Numbered from the stretch's first letter, positions 8,428-16,672 are shown. The stretch: DNA of 32,615 nt from Lewinellaceae bacterium (GCA_947459655.1 CANHEE010000022.1:1-32615); one strand, 5' to 3'. A program made the numbers and translations. The notes: generated by a model not told the origin, from the sequence alone.

Positions 8428-9699
8428 ATGAAAAAAATACTGATATTTTTATCGCTGTTCTCCGCTAAAGCAGCACTCGCACAATTAAATCTTGCAGCTG
8501 CAGGCATGCCTTTTCTGCAGCAACAATCTTCGCTGAATCCTTCATTTATTCCAACGCACCGTTTTGTAATCGGAGGCGATGTTGAAGCCGGTGCATACAA
8601 TTCTTTCAGGGGCTTGAAAGTTGTGAATTCAAAGATTTATGCGGGACACTCTGCAGATCCCTCTGTTCTTTACACGCGACTAAACTGTAACCTGCTGAAT
8701 GCGGGTTTGCGCATTGGTAAAAAATCCTACCTCACTTTTTCGGAGTCTGTCAGACAGTTGAATTTCGGAAGTTTGTCTTCAGATGGATTGGGAATGCTGC
8801 TTCATGGCAATGCCCCATATATCGGACAAACGGTGAACGCAAATCCCAACATTCAAAGCCTTTTTTACAATGAACTTAGTCTGGGATTTGCACAAAAAAT
8901 TGGAAAACTGCAGCTGGGCGTTCGAGGTAAAATGTGGAACGGTGTTGGAGCCATTTCCACGGGTGCAGACCAAAAGTTGTCGGTCCTAACGGAAAAAGAT
9001 GCTTACCAGCTGACACTCAACTCCGATTATAGTATTTATGCAGCCCCGTCGGTAGACGTTGATGGTCTGCTTAACGGCGGATTTGCACTCTCAGGTCTAA
9101 AGCCGGACAGCAAAGGGTGGGGGGTTGATTTGGGTGCCAGATTTGAATTCAACGACAAGTTTAGTGTTAGTGCAAGTATGATTGATCTGGGCAGCATACA
9201 ATGGGTTGGAAGAAAGAATACAAGCAAAGGCACCGTCAGGTATGAGGGCTTTGATGCAACGAAAGCTTTTACAGATAGGGGAGATCTGACATTCGGCGTT
9301 AATCTTGATACATTGGTTGACCAATTGAAATTTAGATCTACAGATGGTGTCGGTTTCACCACCACATTGCCGCAAACCTTTCTGGTCAGCGGTACCTACC
9401 GGTTTGGTGATAAATTGACCGCAACATGCCTATATTCAGGTACATCCTATCAAAAGACGAGCATGAACACAATTATGATAAACGGACAATATCAGGCATT
9501 GGGTTTCCTGAATTTGGGACTGAGCTACAGTCTCAGAGATGCAACAAGCTTGCTAGGTGCAAATTTGACACTTGGCAGCAGAACTGTTCAGGCATTCGTT
9601 ATGACGGATAATCTTCCAGGGTTTTTCAGGCCGGTAAGAACGTCAATACTGAATGTAAGAATGGGTTTGAACCTTCGCTTTGGAAGAATGAATAAGTAG
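8428..9699 (+). CDS. DUF5723-like outer-membrane barrel protein
   Basis: This 423-residue protein has a signal peptide (KAALAQ, cleavage near residue 18-19). The mature start, FLQQQSSLNPSFIP, matches the 'QSS-NPAF-P' opening of DUF5723 and related PorV/FadL-like Bacteroidota barrels. Later segments such as WGVDLGARFEFNDKFSVSAS and the alternating strands up to MGLNLRFGRMNK are typical of a large transmembrane beta-barrel. It is second in a unit with the lipoprotein at 6842. The family has no established function, and transport of a hydrophobic ligand or surface assembly is only inference. The DUF number is from memory of the motif and is moderately secure. Confidence 0.65.
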   Translation: MKKILIFLSLFSAKAALAQLNLAAAGMPFLQQQSSLNPSFIPTHRFVIGGDVEAGAYNSFRGLKVVNSKIYAGHSADPSVLYTRLNCNLLNAGLRIGKKSYLTFSESVRQLNFGSLSSDGLGMLLHGNAPYIGQTVNANPNIQSLFYNELSLGFAQKIGKLQLGVRGKMWNGVGAISTGADQKLSVLTEKDAYQLTLNSDYSIYAAPSVDVDGLLNGGFALSGLKPDSKGWGVDLGARFEFNDKFSVSASMIDLGSIQWVGRKNTSKGTVRYEGFDATKAFTDRGDLTFGVNLDTLVDQLKFRSTDGVGFTTTLPQTFLVSGTYRFGDKLTATCLYSGTSYQKTSMNTIMINGQYQALGFLNLGLSYSLRDATSLLGANLTLGSRTVQAFVMTDNLPGFFRPVRTSILNVRMGLNLRFGRMNK

Positions 9700-9759
9700 A
9701 TTCGGCTGGTTAAATTTGAACCGCTGTCAATTTTTAGGAATATTATTTTTTCGCTTATA

Positions 9760-10203
9760 TCAACGAAGCCTGTCCATTGACTGAACTTTTCGCTCGTCCT
9801 TGATGGTATTATATCTGGCCATTAGAAAAAACAGAAATGTAAACACAGGTAATCCAAGTCCAAGCTCATCTTTGACACGGTTAAAATTTGTTATAGACCA
9901 GCTGTCTTGTGTAAAGATAATGGCCATTAAAGCAAATGAGACTACGGAAATGGCAGATCCCCATGATGCCAATTTGATTTGTAATTTGCGGTTTTTAAAG
10001 CAAAAAATTCCGGTTGCGGCAATGAGACCCATTGCTGCAAAGATTAGTTCAAGTCCAAAATTGTCGTAAACTGTATAGCTCCCGTCACCGAACAAAACTG
10101 AGGGGACGTCAATCTGGTTTATTGAAGCAAAAGGCAATCTGAAGACTGCAGCTGAGGCAATAGCAGCCAGCAAAAGATAAATGGTCTGAATTCTTTGTAT
10201 CAT
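9760..10203 (-). CDS. DUF4293 family four-helix membrane protein
   Basis: This 147-residue integral membrane protein opens with MIQRIQTIYLLLAA, the characteristic start of DUF4293, and has about four hydrophobic helices followed by a basic, cytoplasmic-looking tail (NTIKDERKVQSMDRLR). An in-frame upstream extension exists. I chose the ATG at 10203 because the family starts here and an exact -7 element lies at 10225-10218. The function of the family is unknown; it is restricted largely to Bacteroidota. It converges with the DUF5723 gene and is divergent from the OsmC gene. Confidence 0.8.
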   Translation of the reverse strand: MIQRIQTIYLLLAAIASAAVFRLPFASINQIDVPSVLFGDGSYTVYDNFGLELIFAAMGLIAATGIFCFKNRKLQIKLASWGSAISVVSFALMAIIFTQDSWSITNFNRVKDELGLGLPVFTFLFFLMARYNTIKDERKVQSMDRLR

Positions 10204-10217
10204 GCTTTGATTTTGGG

Positions 10218-10225
10218 CAAAGATA
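10218..10225 (-). promoter_or_regulatory. -7 element (TATCTTTG) for the DUF4293 gene
   Basis: The minus strand reads TATCTTTG, an exact TAnnTTTG, ending 14 nt before the ATG at 10203. A TTTG occurs upstream at 10243-10240 with a 14-nt spacer, shorter than usual. This site decides against the longer in-frame start. Confidence 0.5.
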
Positions 10226-10309
10226 GCAATAGAAAAGAACAAAGAAAATTTTTGTCTGAACACCGGGCCGCCTAACCACTGGCGCTGCACCGGATTAAAA
10301 AAATAAAAT

Positions 10310-10756
10310 ATGTCAAAAAAAACACTCGTGGTGGAACTCCAAAGGAAGAGCGGAGACTTTCATTTTGAGGCCCTTGGGGCAAATAAAATGGCTGTTCAAA
10401 TAGATGCAGGATCTTCAATTGGCGGAACCAACATAGGTGCGAGTCCTATGGAACTTCTCTTGATGGGTATAGGAGGATGTTCTGCCATAGATGTGGTTAT
10501 GATTCTCAAAAAATCAAAGCAGCAGATTGATGATATCCGAATCAGTGTCTCCGGTGAGCGCGATGCAGAGGCGGTTCCAGCACCATTTGAAAAAATTCAT
10601 CTGGAATTTATTCTGAAAGGTCATATCAAACAGAGCAAAGCGGAAGAGGCTATCAGGCTTTCAATGGAAAAGTACTGTTCTGCTGCTGTCATGCTTGCCA
10701 AAACTGCACAGATCTCGTGGTCATGCGTGGTGGAAAATGATTTGGAGATAAAGTGA
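10310..10756 (+). CDS. OsmC/Ohr-family protein
   Basis: This 148-residue cytoplasmic protein has the OsmC fold. The two redox cysteines of the family are present: Cys57 in GIGGCSAIDVV and Cys123 in MEKYCSAAVML. The central SPMELLLMGIGGCSA motif is the family hallmark. Members with a short N-terminus like this one are usually called OsmC-like; some reduce organic hydroperoxides, but for many the substrate is undefined. The first codons follow an A-rich leader with no strong ribosome-binding site, which is common in this phylum. It is monocistronic, followed by about 720 bp without an obvious gene. Confidence 0.88.
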   Translation: MSKKTLVVELQRKSGDFHFEALGANKMAVQIDAGSSIGGTNIGASPMELLLMGIGGCSAIDVVMILKKSKQQIDDIRISVSGERDAEAVPAPFEKIHLEFILKGHIKQSKAEEAIRLSMEKYCSAAVMLAKTAQISWSCVVENDLEIK

Positions 10757-10850
10757 AATGATGTATCGGGCAGATACAGTAAGTGCTGCATAAATACCAA
10801 ATGATTACCACCGCGCTTCGACCATCAGACCGGACCATATCCCTCAAACA

Positions 10851-10970
10851 TTATCCGTGGCTTTGCAAGGAGAGAAGCAACAAGGTGATGCACATCAGCA
10901 ACGGTACCAGAATAATATGCCAGACCGATGCGAGTCTGTTGATAATTTGTGGAGTGTTGAACGATTTCAT
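10851..10970 (-). CDS. Candidate small single-pass membrane protein (39 aa)
   Basis: From the ATG at 10970 the minus strand encodes 39 residues: a polar head (MKSFNTPQIINRLASVWH), a continuous hydrophobic segment of about 16 residues (IILVPLLMCITLLLLS) and a short polar tail ending HG before TAA. A polar head plus one clean transmembrane helix is the typical shape of bacterial small membrane proteins, and chance frames seldom look like this. There is no strong ribosome-binding site and no exact promoter element close by. I do not recognise a family. Confidence 0.3.
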   Translation of the reverse strand: MKSFNTPQIINRLASVWHIILVPLLMCITLLLLSLQSHG

Positions 10971-11096
10971 TTTCAGGGTTTGGAGTTGTTTAGAAAATGT
11001 AATTTACTTGTAAGGCACTGTATTTATGGTGCAGCAAACTAATTTCAAGTTCTGTTCCAACTAAATTTTGCTCATGTATATTGTTACCCGAAAAGG

Positions 11097-11113
11097 TAAG
11101 TAATCATTACTTA
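11097..11113. repeat. 17-bp perfect palindrome (possible operator)
   Basis: TAAGTAAT, a single C, then ATTACTTA forms an uninterrupted inverted repeat with 8-bp arms. It is too short-looped to be a terminator and is not followed by a T-run. It lies in the gene-poor gap and could be a regulator binding site, or chance in AT-rich DNA. Confidence 0.4.
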
Positions 11114-11198
11114 GTTTGCCAAGCAAGACCAAACCAATTAAAGTGAAAAAAATCTTATTTATTTGTTTCTTTCGGCATTTTGGCTAACTTTACAAAAA

Positions 11199-11432
11199 TA
11201 TTTGTATTTAATTCCAAATATTGTTTTAAAAAAACCTTTTAGAAATAGTGGCTAAATATATGATAAAGGATATATTTTCGCTGCAGGACATGTCAAATCG
11301 CTCACTAATCCATCAAAAAAACGAAAACAAAACGAAAGTAAATTTTGGAAAAGTCCAATGAGCGGCGCAGCAGTAAAGTCTGATTGTGTCGCATTTTTTT
11401 ACTTGTCTACCAAAATAGCTGACAAGGTTTTT
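11199..11432 (+). ncRNA. Speculative small RNA transcription unit
   Basis: A near-consensus promoter precedes this segment: TTTG at 11162-11165, a 19-nt spacer and TAACTTTA at 11185-11192 (one mismatch to TAnnTTTG). Transcription would begin near 11199. A hairpin CTTGTC (11402-11407) with GACAAG (11421-11426), followed by GTTTTT, could end it about 230 nt later. The segment has no convincing reading frame (the best is about 34-41 codons, hydrophilic). No known RNA family is recognised. Confidence 0.2.
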
Positions 11433-11476
11433 AAGGGGAGAGTAGCAGAAAGATATTGTGTTGCAGCTGTAATTAA

Positions 11477-14314
11477 TCAACGAAACAGCTGAATGAATCC
11501 GCTAAGTGCTTCCTTTCGCTTAACCTTTCCTTCTACCCTTTGCTCGTAAACAATGCACTGGTAGTAGTAAACGCCTTCGGCCAGATCTTCTCCATTTAGA
11601 TTTTTGCCGTCCCAGTTAAGATGGGGATCAGTCGTAGCAAATACCAACCCTCCCCACCTGTTAAATACCTTGAAGTCTACTTCTGCAATAAACCTCAACG
11701 TAGGAAAAGGTCTGAAAAGATCGTTTCGGTTATCGCCATTTGGCGTAAAGGTGTTGGGAAGTTCAAAAACAGGGCAGTTGTCAACACATACTATGTTCCC
11801 AGGGGCACTGGCGTTTTTTAGGCTGTCAAAAGCTGTAAGGTAATAACAGCCCGCAAGGCTTTTTAATGGTCCGTGCACGTATGATGTATCATTTTGCAGG
11901 TTGATTTCTGCGAGTAAATCAAATTGGCCGCCACTCAAATTGCTGAAATAAATGCGGTATCCGGCTGCATCCTTGCCTGTAAGGCAGGTTTTACTGATGT
12001 CTCGCCAGTTCAGATAATTGACTGATGTATCTGTCGCTGCTACCATCGCATCGTTGCAAATATTTGTGACGGTCAATTGTGGAGGACAAGGAGGAATGTT
12101 GTCGACCGGGACGGCGCACACTTCCTGTGAGCGGTTCACTAGCGGTGAACGTATACCGCCGATGGAGTAAGCTCCAAAACTCTTGATAAGGTAGCAATAG
12201 TTCTGCCCGTTGATCAATCCCTCATCCCGGTAGTTTCTGTTGATGGTTGTCGCGATAGAATCGTAGCTGCCGGTGCCGTTGTTTTTTCTGAGCACCACGT
12301 ATTTGATATTTGCCCAGGGTGTTTTCTCTGACCAGCTTAAAATGTTGGTTTGATCAGTTGAAATTATATTTAAGAGGATAGCACTTGCCACAGGTGACGT
12401 TCCCAGCGGGATGGTCTGATCATTGACATAAAAAACGAGCTTGTAAAAGTGTTTTTCTCCCGTCCTGAGCATTTTGTGCTCGAAAGTAGTGTCGGTAGTA
12501 CTGTTAAAATTCGATGCCACCACAGTGAAAACAGGAGTAAACGGACCACTCTCATTTGCTGAATGTACCAGTTCATATCGGTAGGGGCCTCGGTTCAGCA
12601 TTGTGTCAAGATCTGCTGCACTGGGTTTGTTCCAAACTATTTTTATTGTACCGTCTGTCGTGCCTGTTTTTATAACGTCAACCTGTAATGGCAGTGGAAT
12701 ATCGCGGTTGAGCTGGATACAGACTTCACCGGAAGCCAGTCCCTCTACCAGATTGTACGGCACTGATGAACTGGTCAGTCTGGCAAATTCTGCCTGTACT
12801 CTGTAGCAATAGCTGATACCTCTTTCTGCTGTTGCATCTGTAAATTCGTAACGGTTGTTGATATTTTGTTTCCACTTGAACGCGAGTCGGGTGTAACCCT
12901 TTCCTTTTAGTCCGGGATTGCAGGTATCCGGTTGGATGTTGCTGCTGTTTTCTTTTCTCCATATAGAGAAACCATAAAAGTAATTTTCTGCTACGGCATC
13001 GCATTCATAGGGTTTTTCCCAGTTCAAATCAATCTTACTTTGGCCGGTGCTGATCTTCAAATTTTTGGGCGCAGGTGCAACGATTTTTATCCTTATGGTT
13101 TTTAGGGTAGCGAGGCCGGTGGTGTCACTGAGAAAATTGTCCACGGCTTTGAATACGACATTGTAATATTGATTGGAAATGTGCTCACAGGTAGTCTGCC
13201 ATCTGAAGGTGCCGCTGACCGGATCATTTTGATATCCGCTTGGTGCTGTGAAAGTTGCAGGGCTATAACGGGTCTGTAGAGGTCCGCCCAGTGCCGTGAG
13301 TGCCACCTTTTGTTGCTTTGGACTGTCATCTGGATCTGAAGCGGTCACTTTAATTTCTACAAGTGTACCTGCGATTACACATATGTCCTGTCCACCCGCT
13401 ATCTGTGGAGGATCATTTTTGCAGTTGTCGCGAATTTCAATCTGCATATCCCTTATCAATGTGTCAATGGGCACACCCTGCCGGAATTCTACAACCATGA
13501 TGGTGATGTTGTATTCCCCGGCTTTTTGCGGGGCATTCCATACCAGTTCACCTGTTTTCTCATTCAGTGTCAAGATATTGTTCCCCATGCCGCCGCCAAT
13601 CCGGTTGGGATAGACATAATTGGGAACCCTTACTCCCGGTGCGGCTCGCGGCTCGGTAAGCTGATAGTATAAACTGTCCCCATCGACATCGTAGGCGTTG
13701 GGATTGTGTATGAATATTTCTCCCACACATCCGAAATCTATGGGTGGTTGCAGCAGAATTGGTGTGCTGTTTACACCCTGGAACTGCTGGCTCAGGAAGG
13801 TGAAGGTGGTGGAAAGGCTGAATTGTACACTATCAGAAAAGGGTGCATTGATGTTAAGGATTCCAGCATTCCTGTTGGGGTCGGTCATGGTGACCACATA
13901 GAATGGGGCAAAGCCGCTGTAGGTGTGTTCCCCTTTGTAGATGTTTTTTTTGATATCGTTCTGCAGTTCCTCCCCTTTGTGAAATCCATCTTTGTCCTTT
14001 GGTCCGTTCATCCGCACAAGAGTGGTTTTGGTTCCGTCACCCCAGTCAATGGTTAGGGAGTCACGGTCGGCTGAAAAACTGGAGGTCTGGGTATAGGTAA
14101 TAATGGTTGCCTCTATAGACAGAGGACCAATCTGCTTGATCAATATTTCTCCGGCCCTGTTGTGTGTGGCAGAGGCAAAAAATGGGTATGTCAGCATCAG
14201 TACCAATAAAGCACCTGGTTTCACTTTTTTTCCAATAGCAATGAATATTACCATGGCCACTGAAGAAAAACCAAAAATACGAGGGGAGCTAATACCTTTT
14301 TTTAGAGCATTCAT
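11477..14314 (-). CDS. Large secreted protein with gliding-motility-associated C-terminal (CHU_C) domain
   Basis: This is a 945-residue surface or secreted protein. The mature part starts near ATHNRAGEI (residues 49-57), preceded by a hydrophobic signal; a second hydrophobic stretch lies upstream (residues about 14-29), so the true start may be the internal ATG at 14254. Residues about 50-410 are immunoglobulin-like beta domains with DGDSLYYQLTEP and SDPDD repeats. Residues about 410-840 contain several fibronectin III-like modules (KNLKISTGQSKIDLNWEKP, YCYRVQAEF). The last ~93 residues, from PNTFTPNGDNRNDLF through FNRWGGLVF and WDGKNLNGEDLAEGVYYYQC, are a CHU_C type B sorting domain for type IX secretion. 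No enzyme motif is seen, so adhesion is the likely role. It lies downstream of panD on the same strand. Confidence 0.88.
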   Translation of the reverse strand: MNALKKGISSPRIFGFSSVAMVIFIAIGKKVKPGALLVLMLTYPFFASATHNRAGEILIKQIGPLSIEATIITYTQTSSFSADRDSLTIDWGDGTKTTLVRMNGPKDKDGFHKGEELQNDIKKNIYKGEHTYSGFAPFYVVTMTDPNRNAGILNINAPFSDSVQFSLSTTFTFLSQQFQGVNSTPILLQPPIDFGCVGEIFIHNPNAYDVDGDSLYYQLTEPRAAPGVRVPNYVYPNRIGGGMGNNILTLNEKTGELVWNAPQKAGEYNITIMVVEFRQGVPIDTLIRDMQIEIRDNCKNDPPQIAGGQDICVIAGTLVEIKVTASDPDDSPKQQKVALTALGGPLQTRYSPATFTAPSGYQNDPVSGTFRWQTTCEHISNQYYNVVFKAVDNFLSDTTGLATLKTIRIKIVAPAPKNLKISTGQSKIDLNWEKPYECDAVAENYFYGFSIWRKENSSNIQPDTCNPGLKGKGYTRLAFKWKQNINNRYEFTDATAERGISYCYRVQAEFARLTSSSVPYNLVEGLASGEVCIQLNRDIPLPLQVDVIKTGTTDGTIKIVWNKPSAADLDTMLNRGPYRYELVHSANESGPFTPVFTVVASNFNSTTDTTFEHKMLRTGEKHFYKLVFYVNDQTIPLGTSPVASAILLNIISTDQTNILSWSEKTPWANIKYVVLRKNNGTGSYDSIATTINRNYRDEGLINGQNYCYLIKSFGAYSIGGIRSPLVNRSQEVCAVPVDNIPPCPPQLTVTNICNDAMVAATDTSVNYLNWRDISKTCLTGKDAAGYRIYFSNLSGGQFDLLAEINLQNDTSYVHGPLKSLAGCYYLTAFDSLKNASAPGNIVCVDNCPVFELPNTFTPNGDNRNDLFRPFPTLRFIAEVDFKVFNRWGGLVFATTDPHLNWDGKNLNGEDLAEGVYYYQCIVYEQRVEGKVKRKEALSGFIQLFR

Positions 14315-14405
14315 CTGATATACTGCTGCTGGTGATCATTAATAAAGGTACGACAAATATGGACATCTGCTAAAAAAAAGCAGACATTGTTAGAGGGGGC
14401 AAAAA

Positions 14406-14753
14406 TCAGAAGAGTCTGTTTTGCTCATCCGGGAAGATGGCAATCGGCTTGTAATGCCTGGCCTCTTCTTGGGTCATCATAGCGTAGGACATGATAATGA
14501 GTATATCGCCGACTTCGACAAGTCTTGCTGCAGCGCCATTCAGTGCAATAATGCCCGAACCTCTTTCACCTCTGATGACGTAGGTTTCCAGTCTGGCTCC
14601 GTTGTTGTTGTCCACAATCTGCACTTTCTCATTTTCCACCAGTTGTGCAGCATCCATCAGATCCTCATCAATGGTGACGCTGCCAACATAGTTGAGATTG
14701 GCTTCGGTTACTTTAACCCTGTGGATTTTTGATTTTAGTATATGAACAAACAT
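14406..14753 (-). CDS. panD: Aspartate 1-decarboxylase (proenzyme)
   Basis: This gene makes beta-alanine from L-aspartate for pantothenate and coenzyme A synthesis in the cytoplasm. The 115-residue proenzyme has the self-cleavage site YVGSVTID, with Gly24-Ser25 at the same position as in E. coli; cleavage makes the pyruvoyl group on Ser25. Other conserved parts are [14 protein letters not shown] at the start, the [14 protein letters not shown] segment and IIMSYAMM. It lies 49 bp after panC on the same strand, so its product feeds directly into the PanC reaction. Confidence 0.97.
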   Translation of the reverse strand: MFVHILKSKIHRVKVTEANLNYVGSVTIDEDLMDAAQLVENEKVQIVDNNNGARLETYVIRGERGSGIIALNGAAARLVEVGDILIIMSYAMMTQEEARHYKPIAIFPDEQNRLF

Positions 14754-14802
14754 AAGGTGATGTTTATGGTCGGGGCTGCTGAAGTAGATTCACTACTGCA
14801 CA

Positions 14803-15663
14803 TTAAATGCCTGCCGGGGCTTTCATGATGATGTTGTCAATCAGTCTGACCTCTCCAAGCCATGTTGCCACACAGGCCACTACAAAATCGTGTCTTTTAA
14901 AATCTGTTATTTGCTGAAGCGTTCTACCATCAACAATTTCAAAGTACTCGGGTTTAAAATTTGGCAAAGATAATTCATTCATTCCCCATTTTTCAATTTC
15001 TGGGGGACTGGAATCCTGCATCTTATCTTTTGCTTGCAGCAGGGCCTCATATATGAAGTGCGCCATTTTTCGCAGGGTCGGAGTAAGTCGGGTATTTCTG
15101 CTGCTCATGGCAAGGCCATCCGGCTCCCTGATGGTTTCACCCATGATTAGTTGAATTTTAATTCCCGTTTGACTAAGCAGATGCTGCACAATGGAAAACT
15201 GCTGAAAATCTTTCTGTCCCATGTAAAGGTGGTCGGGGTTTACAATATCCAGCAGCCTTTTCACTACCATGGCCATGCCATCAAAATGTCCCTTTCTGAA
15301 TCTGCCCTCCATCACCTCTATTAAACTACCAAAATCAATATCGAGTTCCAGATTCAAATCTCGCGGGTAAACCTCTTTTACATCAGGCATGAAAAGAATG
15401 TCACATGGTGAGAAACCGAGCATTTCAATGTCTGCGGCCTCAGTACGGGGATATTTTTCCAGATCTTTCGGATCATTGAACTGTGCGGGATTGACAAAAA
15501 TGCTGCAGACAACAATGTTGCACTCCTTTGCGGCTTTTTCTACCAACGATAGATGTCCTGCATGCAAGGCCCCCATGGTAGGGACAAAGCCGACCGAGCT
15601 ACCCTTGCTTTTCGCTGCTGTGATGTATTTTTGGAGATCCTTAACTTTCTTAAACAAGAGCAT
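14803..15663 (-). CDS. panC: Pantothenate synthetase
   Basis: This enzyme joins pantoate and beta-alanine using ATP. The 286-residue protein has PTMGALHAGHLSLV at 28-41, with the HxGH nucleotide motif (HAGH, 34-37), FVNPAQFNDPKDLEKYPR at 56-73, GQKDFQQ at 149-155 and the KMSKS-like MSSRN at 186-190. The length is normal for the family. The ATG at 15663 fits the family start (a short stretch before GFVPTMG). It is the first gene of a minus-strand run followed by panD and the CHU_C protein; the intergenic region 15664-15812 separates it from a divergent lipoprotein gene. panB is not in the window. Confidence 0.97.
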   Translation of the reverse strand: MLLFKKVKDLQKYITAAKSKGSSVGFVPTMGALHAGHLSLVEKAAKECNIVVCSIFVNPAQFNDPKDLEKYPRTEAADIEMLGFSPCDILFMPDVKEVYPRDLNLELDIDFGSLIEVMEGRFRKGHFDGMAMVVKRLLDIVNPDHLYMGQKDFQQFSIVQHLLSQTGIKIQLIMGETIREPDGLAMSSRNTRLTPTLRKMAHFIYEALLQAKDKMQDSSPPEIEKWGMNELSLPNFKPEYFEIVDGRTLQQITDFKRHDFVVACVATWLGEVRLIDNIIMKAPAGI

Positions 15664-15812
15664 GAATTAGAGCGGTCAGATTATCGTCTACTAAACAGAC
15701 CGTAAATTTTGCACAAAGTTTTAATTCTGCCTATATTTTTTCGTATCTTTTGCCTTTAAATAGATTTTATTTTTGGATAGATGAAGAGCATTTTTTGCAT
15801 AAAGCATAGATT

Positions 15813-16313
15813 ATGAGGGTAATAAAATCAGATTTGGCCGTAGGGAGGATTTTGAAGCTAACGACTTTTTCAGTGATTTTACCGGCATTGATGGCCTCGT
15901 GCAGCAAACGTTACATTTTTGACAATCTACCGCCAAACCAGTTGTTTTTTGGTTATGGCGGTGGTTTTTCCGGAAAAGAATCGGGTTATCTCTTTCTTGA
16001 AAATGGTCAGGTATTTGAAAAAAAACCGATGCTGAACGAGTATGAAGAATATGGCAAAATCCATTCTACCCAAGCCCGGTCTTTATTCAAATCTGTACGT
16101 CAATGTGAGCATTTCAAAACAAATCAGACCTCGAGTGCGTATTCATTTATCAGATTGAAAATGGGCAACACAAGCAAGAGTTTTGTGTTCTCTGTTCCCG
16201 GTCTTCCTGCCGATAGTTTGACTCACAATTTATTGTTGTTGCACGAAAAAATGCTGGATGCGGTCAGCAACGCTGAAAAGACAACAAAAAAAGACCGGAC
16301 AATGACCGAATGA
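15813..16313 (+). CDS. Putative lipoprotein of unknown function
   Basis: I do not recognise this 166-residue protein. A basic N-terminus and hydrophobic stretch (residues 13-29) end in MASCSKRY, a fair lipobox with Cys30. The mature part has YGGGFSGKESGYLFLENGQVFEKK, suggesting a small beta-rich domain of the kind seen in uncharacterised Bacteroidota lipoproteins, and ends in a Lys/Thr-rich tail. It lies divergent from panC and upstream of the division genes, about 100 bp before the next small gene. No catalytic motif is visible. Confidence 0.6.
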   Translation: MRVIKSDLAVGRILKLTTFSVILPALMASCSKRYIFDNLPPNQLFFGYGGGFSGKESGYLFLENGQVFEKKPMLNEYEEYGKIHSTQARSLFKSVRQCEHFKTNQTSSAYSFIRLKMGNTSKSFVFSVPGLPADSLTHNLLLLHEKMLDAVSNAEKTTKKDRTMTE

Positions 16314-16415
16314 GGAAAAAGGTGAGGTTAACATACAGAATTTGTCATTCTTTTACAGCAACTTGTTCATACGTGTTTACGAAATTGAGGGTTGTGTATC
16401 AAAAACGAACATACC

Positions 16416-16634
16416 ATGTTTTCACAAAAATATCCTGCAATTCATTTCTGGCTTCAAAACTACGGTTCCGTTGAGCTTGGGGAAGATGACAAAACCCATT
16501 CACTAATCAGGATAATGGACGAAGATGGTATTCTTTACGAGGACAGAGCATCGGCAACATTTGACGAGTCAGTTGACGAGGCAGAGGCTTTCCTAAAGGA
16601 CTATTTTTTTGAAAATTTTGAAATTAAGATATAA
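16416..16634 (+). CDS. Small conserved-looking acidic protein
   Basis: This 72-residue cytoplasmic protein begins MFSQKYPAIHFWLQNYGSVE and continues as a strongly acidic protein with 'EDGILYED' and 'DEAEAFLKDYFFENFEIKI'. A TTG eight codons upstream is in frame, but the ATG at 16416 is preferred. I have an impression of similar short proteins in related genomes next to cell-wall genes but cannot name a family. It lies 39 nt before the -7 element of the ftsL-like gene, so it is probably a separate unit. Confidence 0.55.
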   Translation: MFSQKYPAIHFWLQNYGSVELGEDDKTHSLIRIMDEDGILYEDRASATFDESVDEAEAFLKDYFFENFEIKI

Positions 16635-16672
16635 TATCAACATTTTATTCTATTAATATTCCCGCCCTGTTT

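Larger units (their letters stand above)
10757..11476. other. Gene-poor intergenic stretch
   Basis: No recognisable protein gene lies in these 720 bases. I can support only a candidate 39-codon minus-strand membrane ORF (10851-10970), a 17-bp palindrome (11097-11113) and a possible short plus-strand transcription unit (11162-11432). The right half is markedly AT-rich. Plus-strand open frames near 10783-11042 have no recognisable domain or upstream signal and look like chance. Confidence 0.6.

Noticed and set aside
9703-9726. Possible bidirectional hairpin between the convergent DUF5723-like and DUF4293 genes
   Set aside because: Only a 4-bp core stem (GGTT/AACC) pairs; extending it needs bulges and mismatches.
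10783-11042. Plus-strand open frames in the gene-poor gap
   Set aside because: The translations show no domain, signal peptide or conserved-looking composition, and they lie opposite the better small membrane ORF.
11604-14056. Many open frames opposite the CHU_C gene
   Set aside because: They are shadows of a long well-supported gene, with low-complexity or Ser/Pro-rich translations.
16301-16313. 13-bp direct repeat AATGACCGAATGA, also at 19237-19249
   Set aside because: It occurs just twice, once over a stop codon and once next to a start codon, with no flanking similarity. Chance is the simplest reading.
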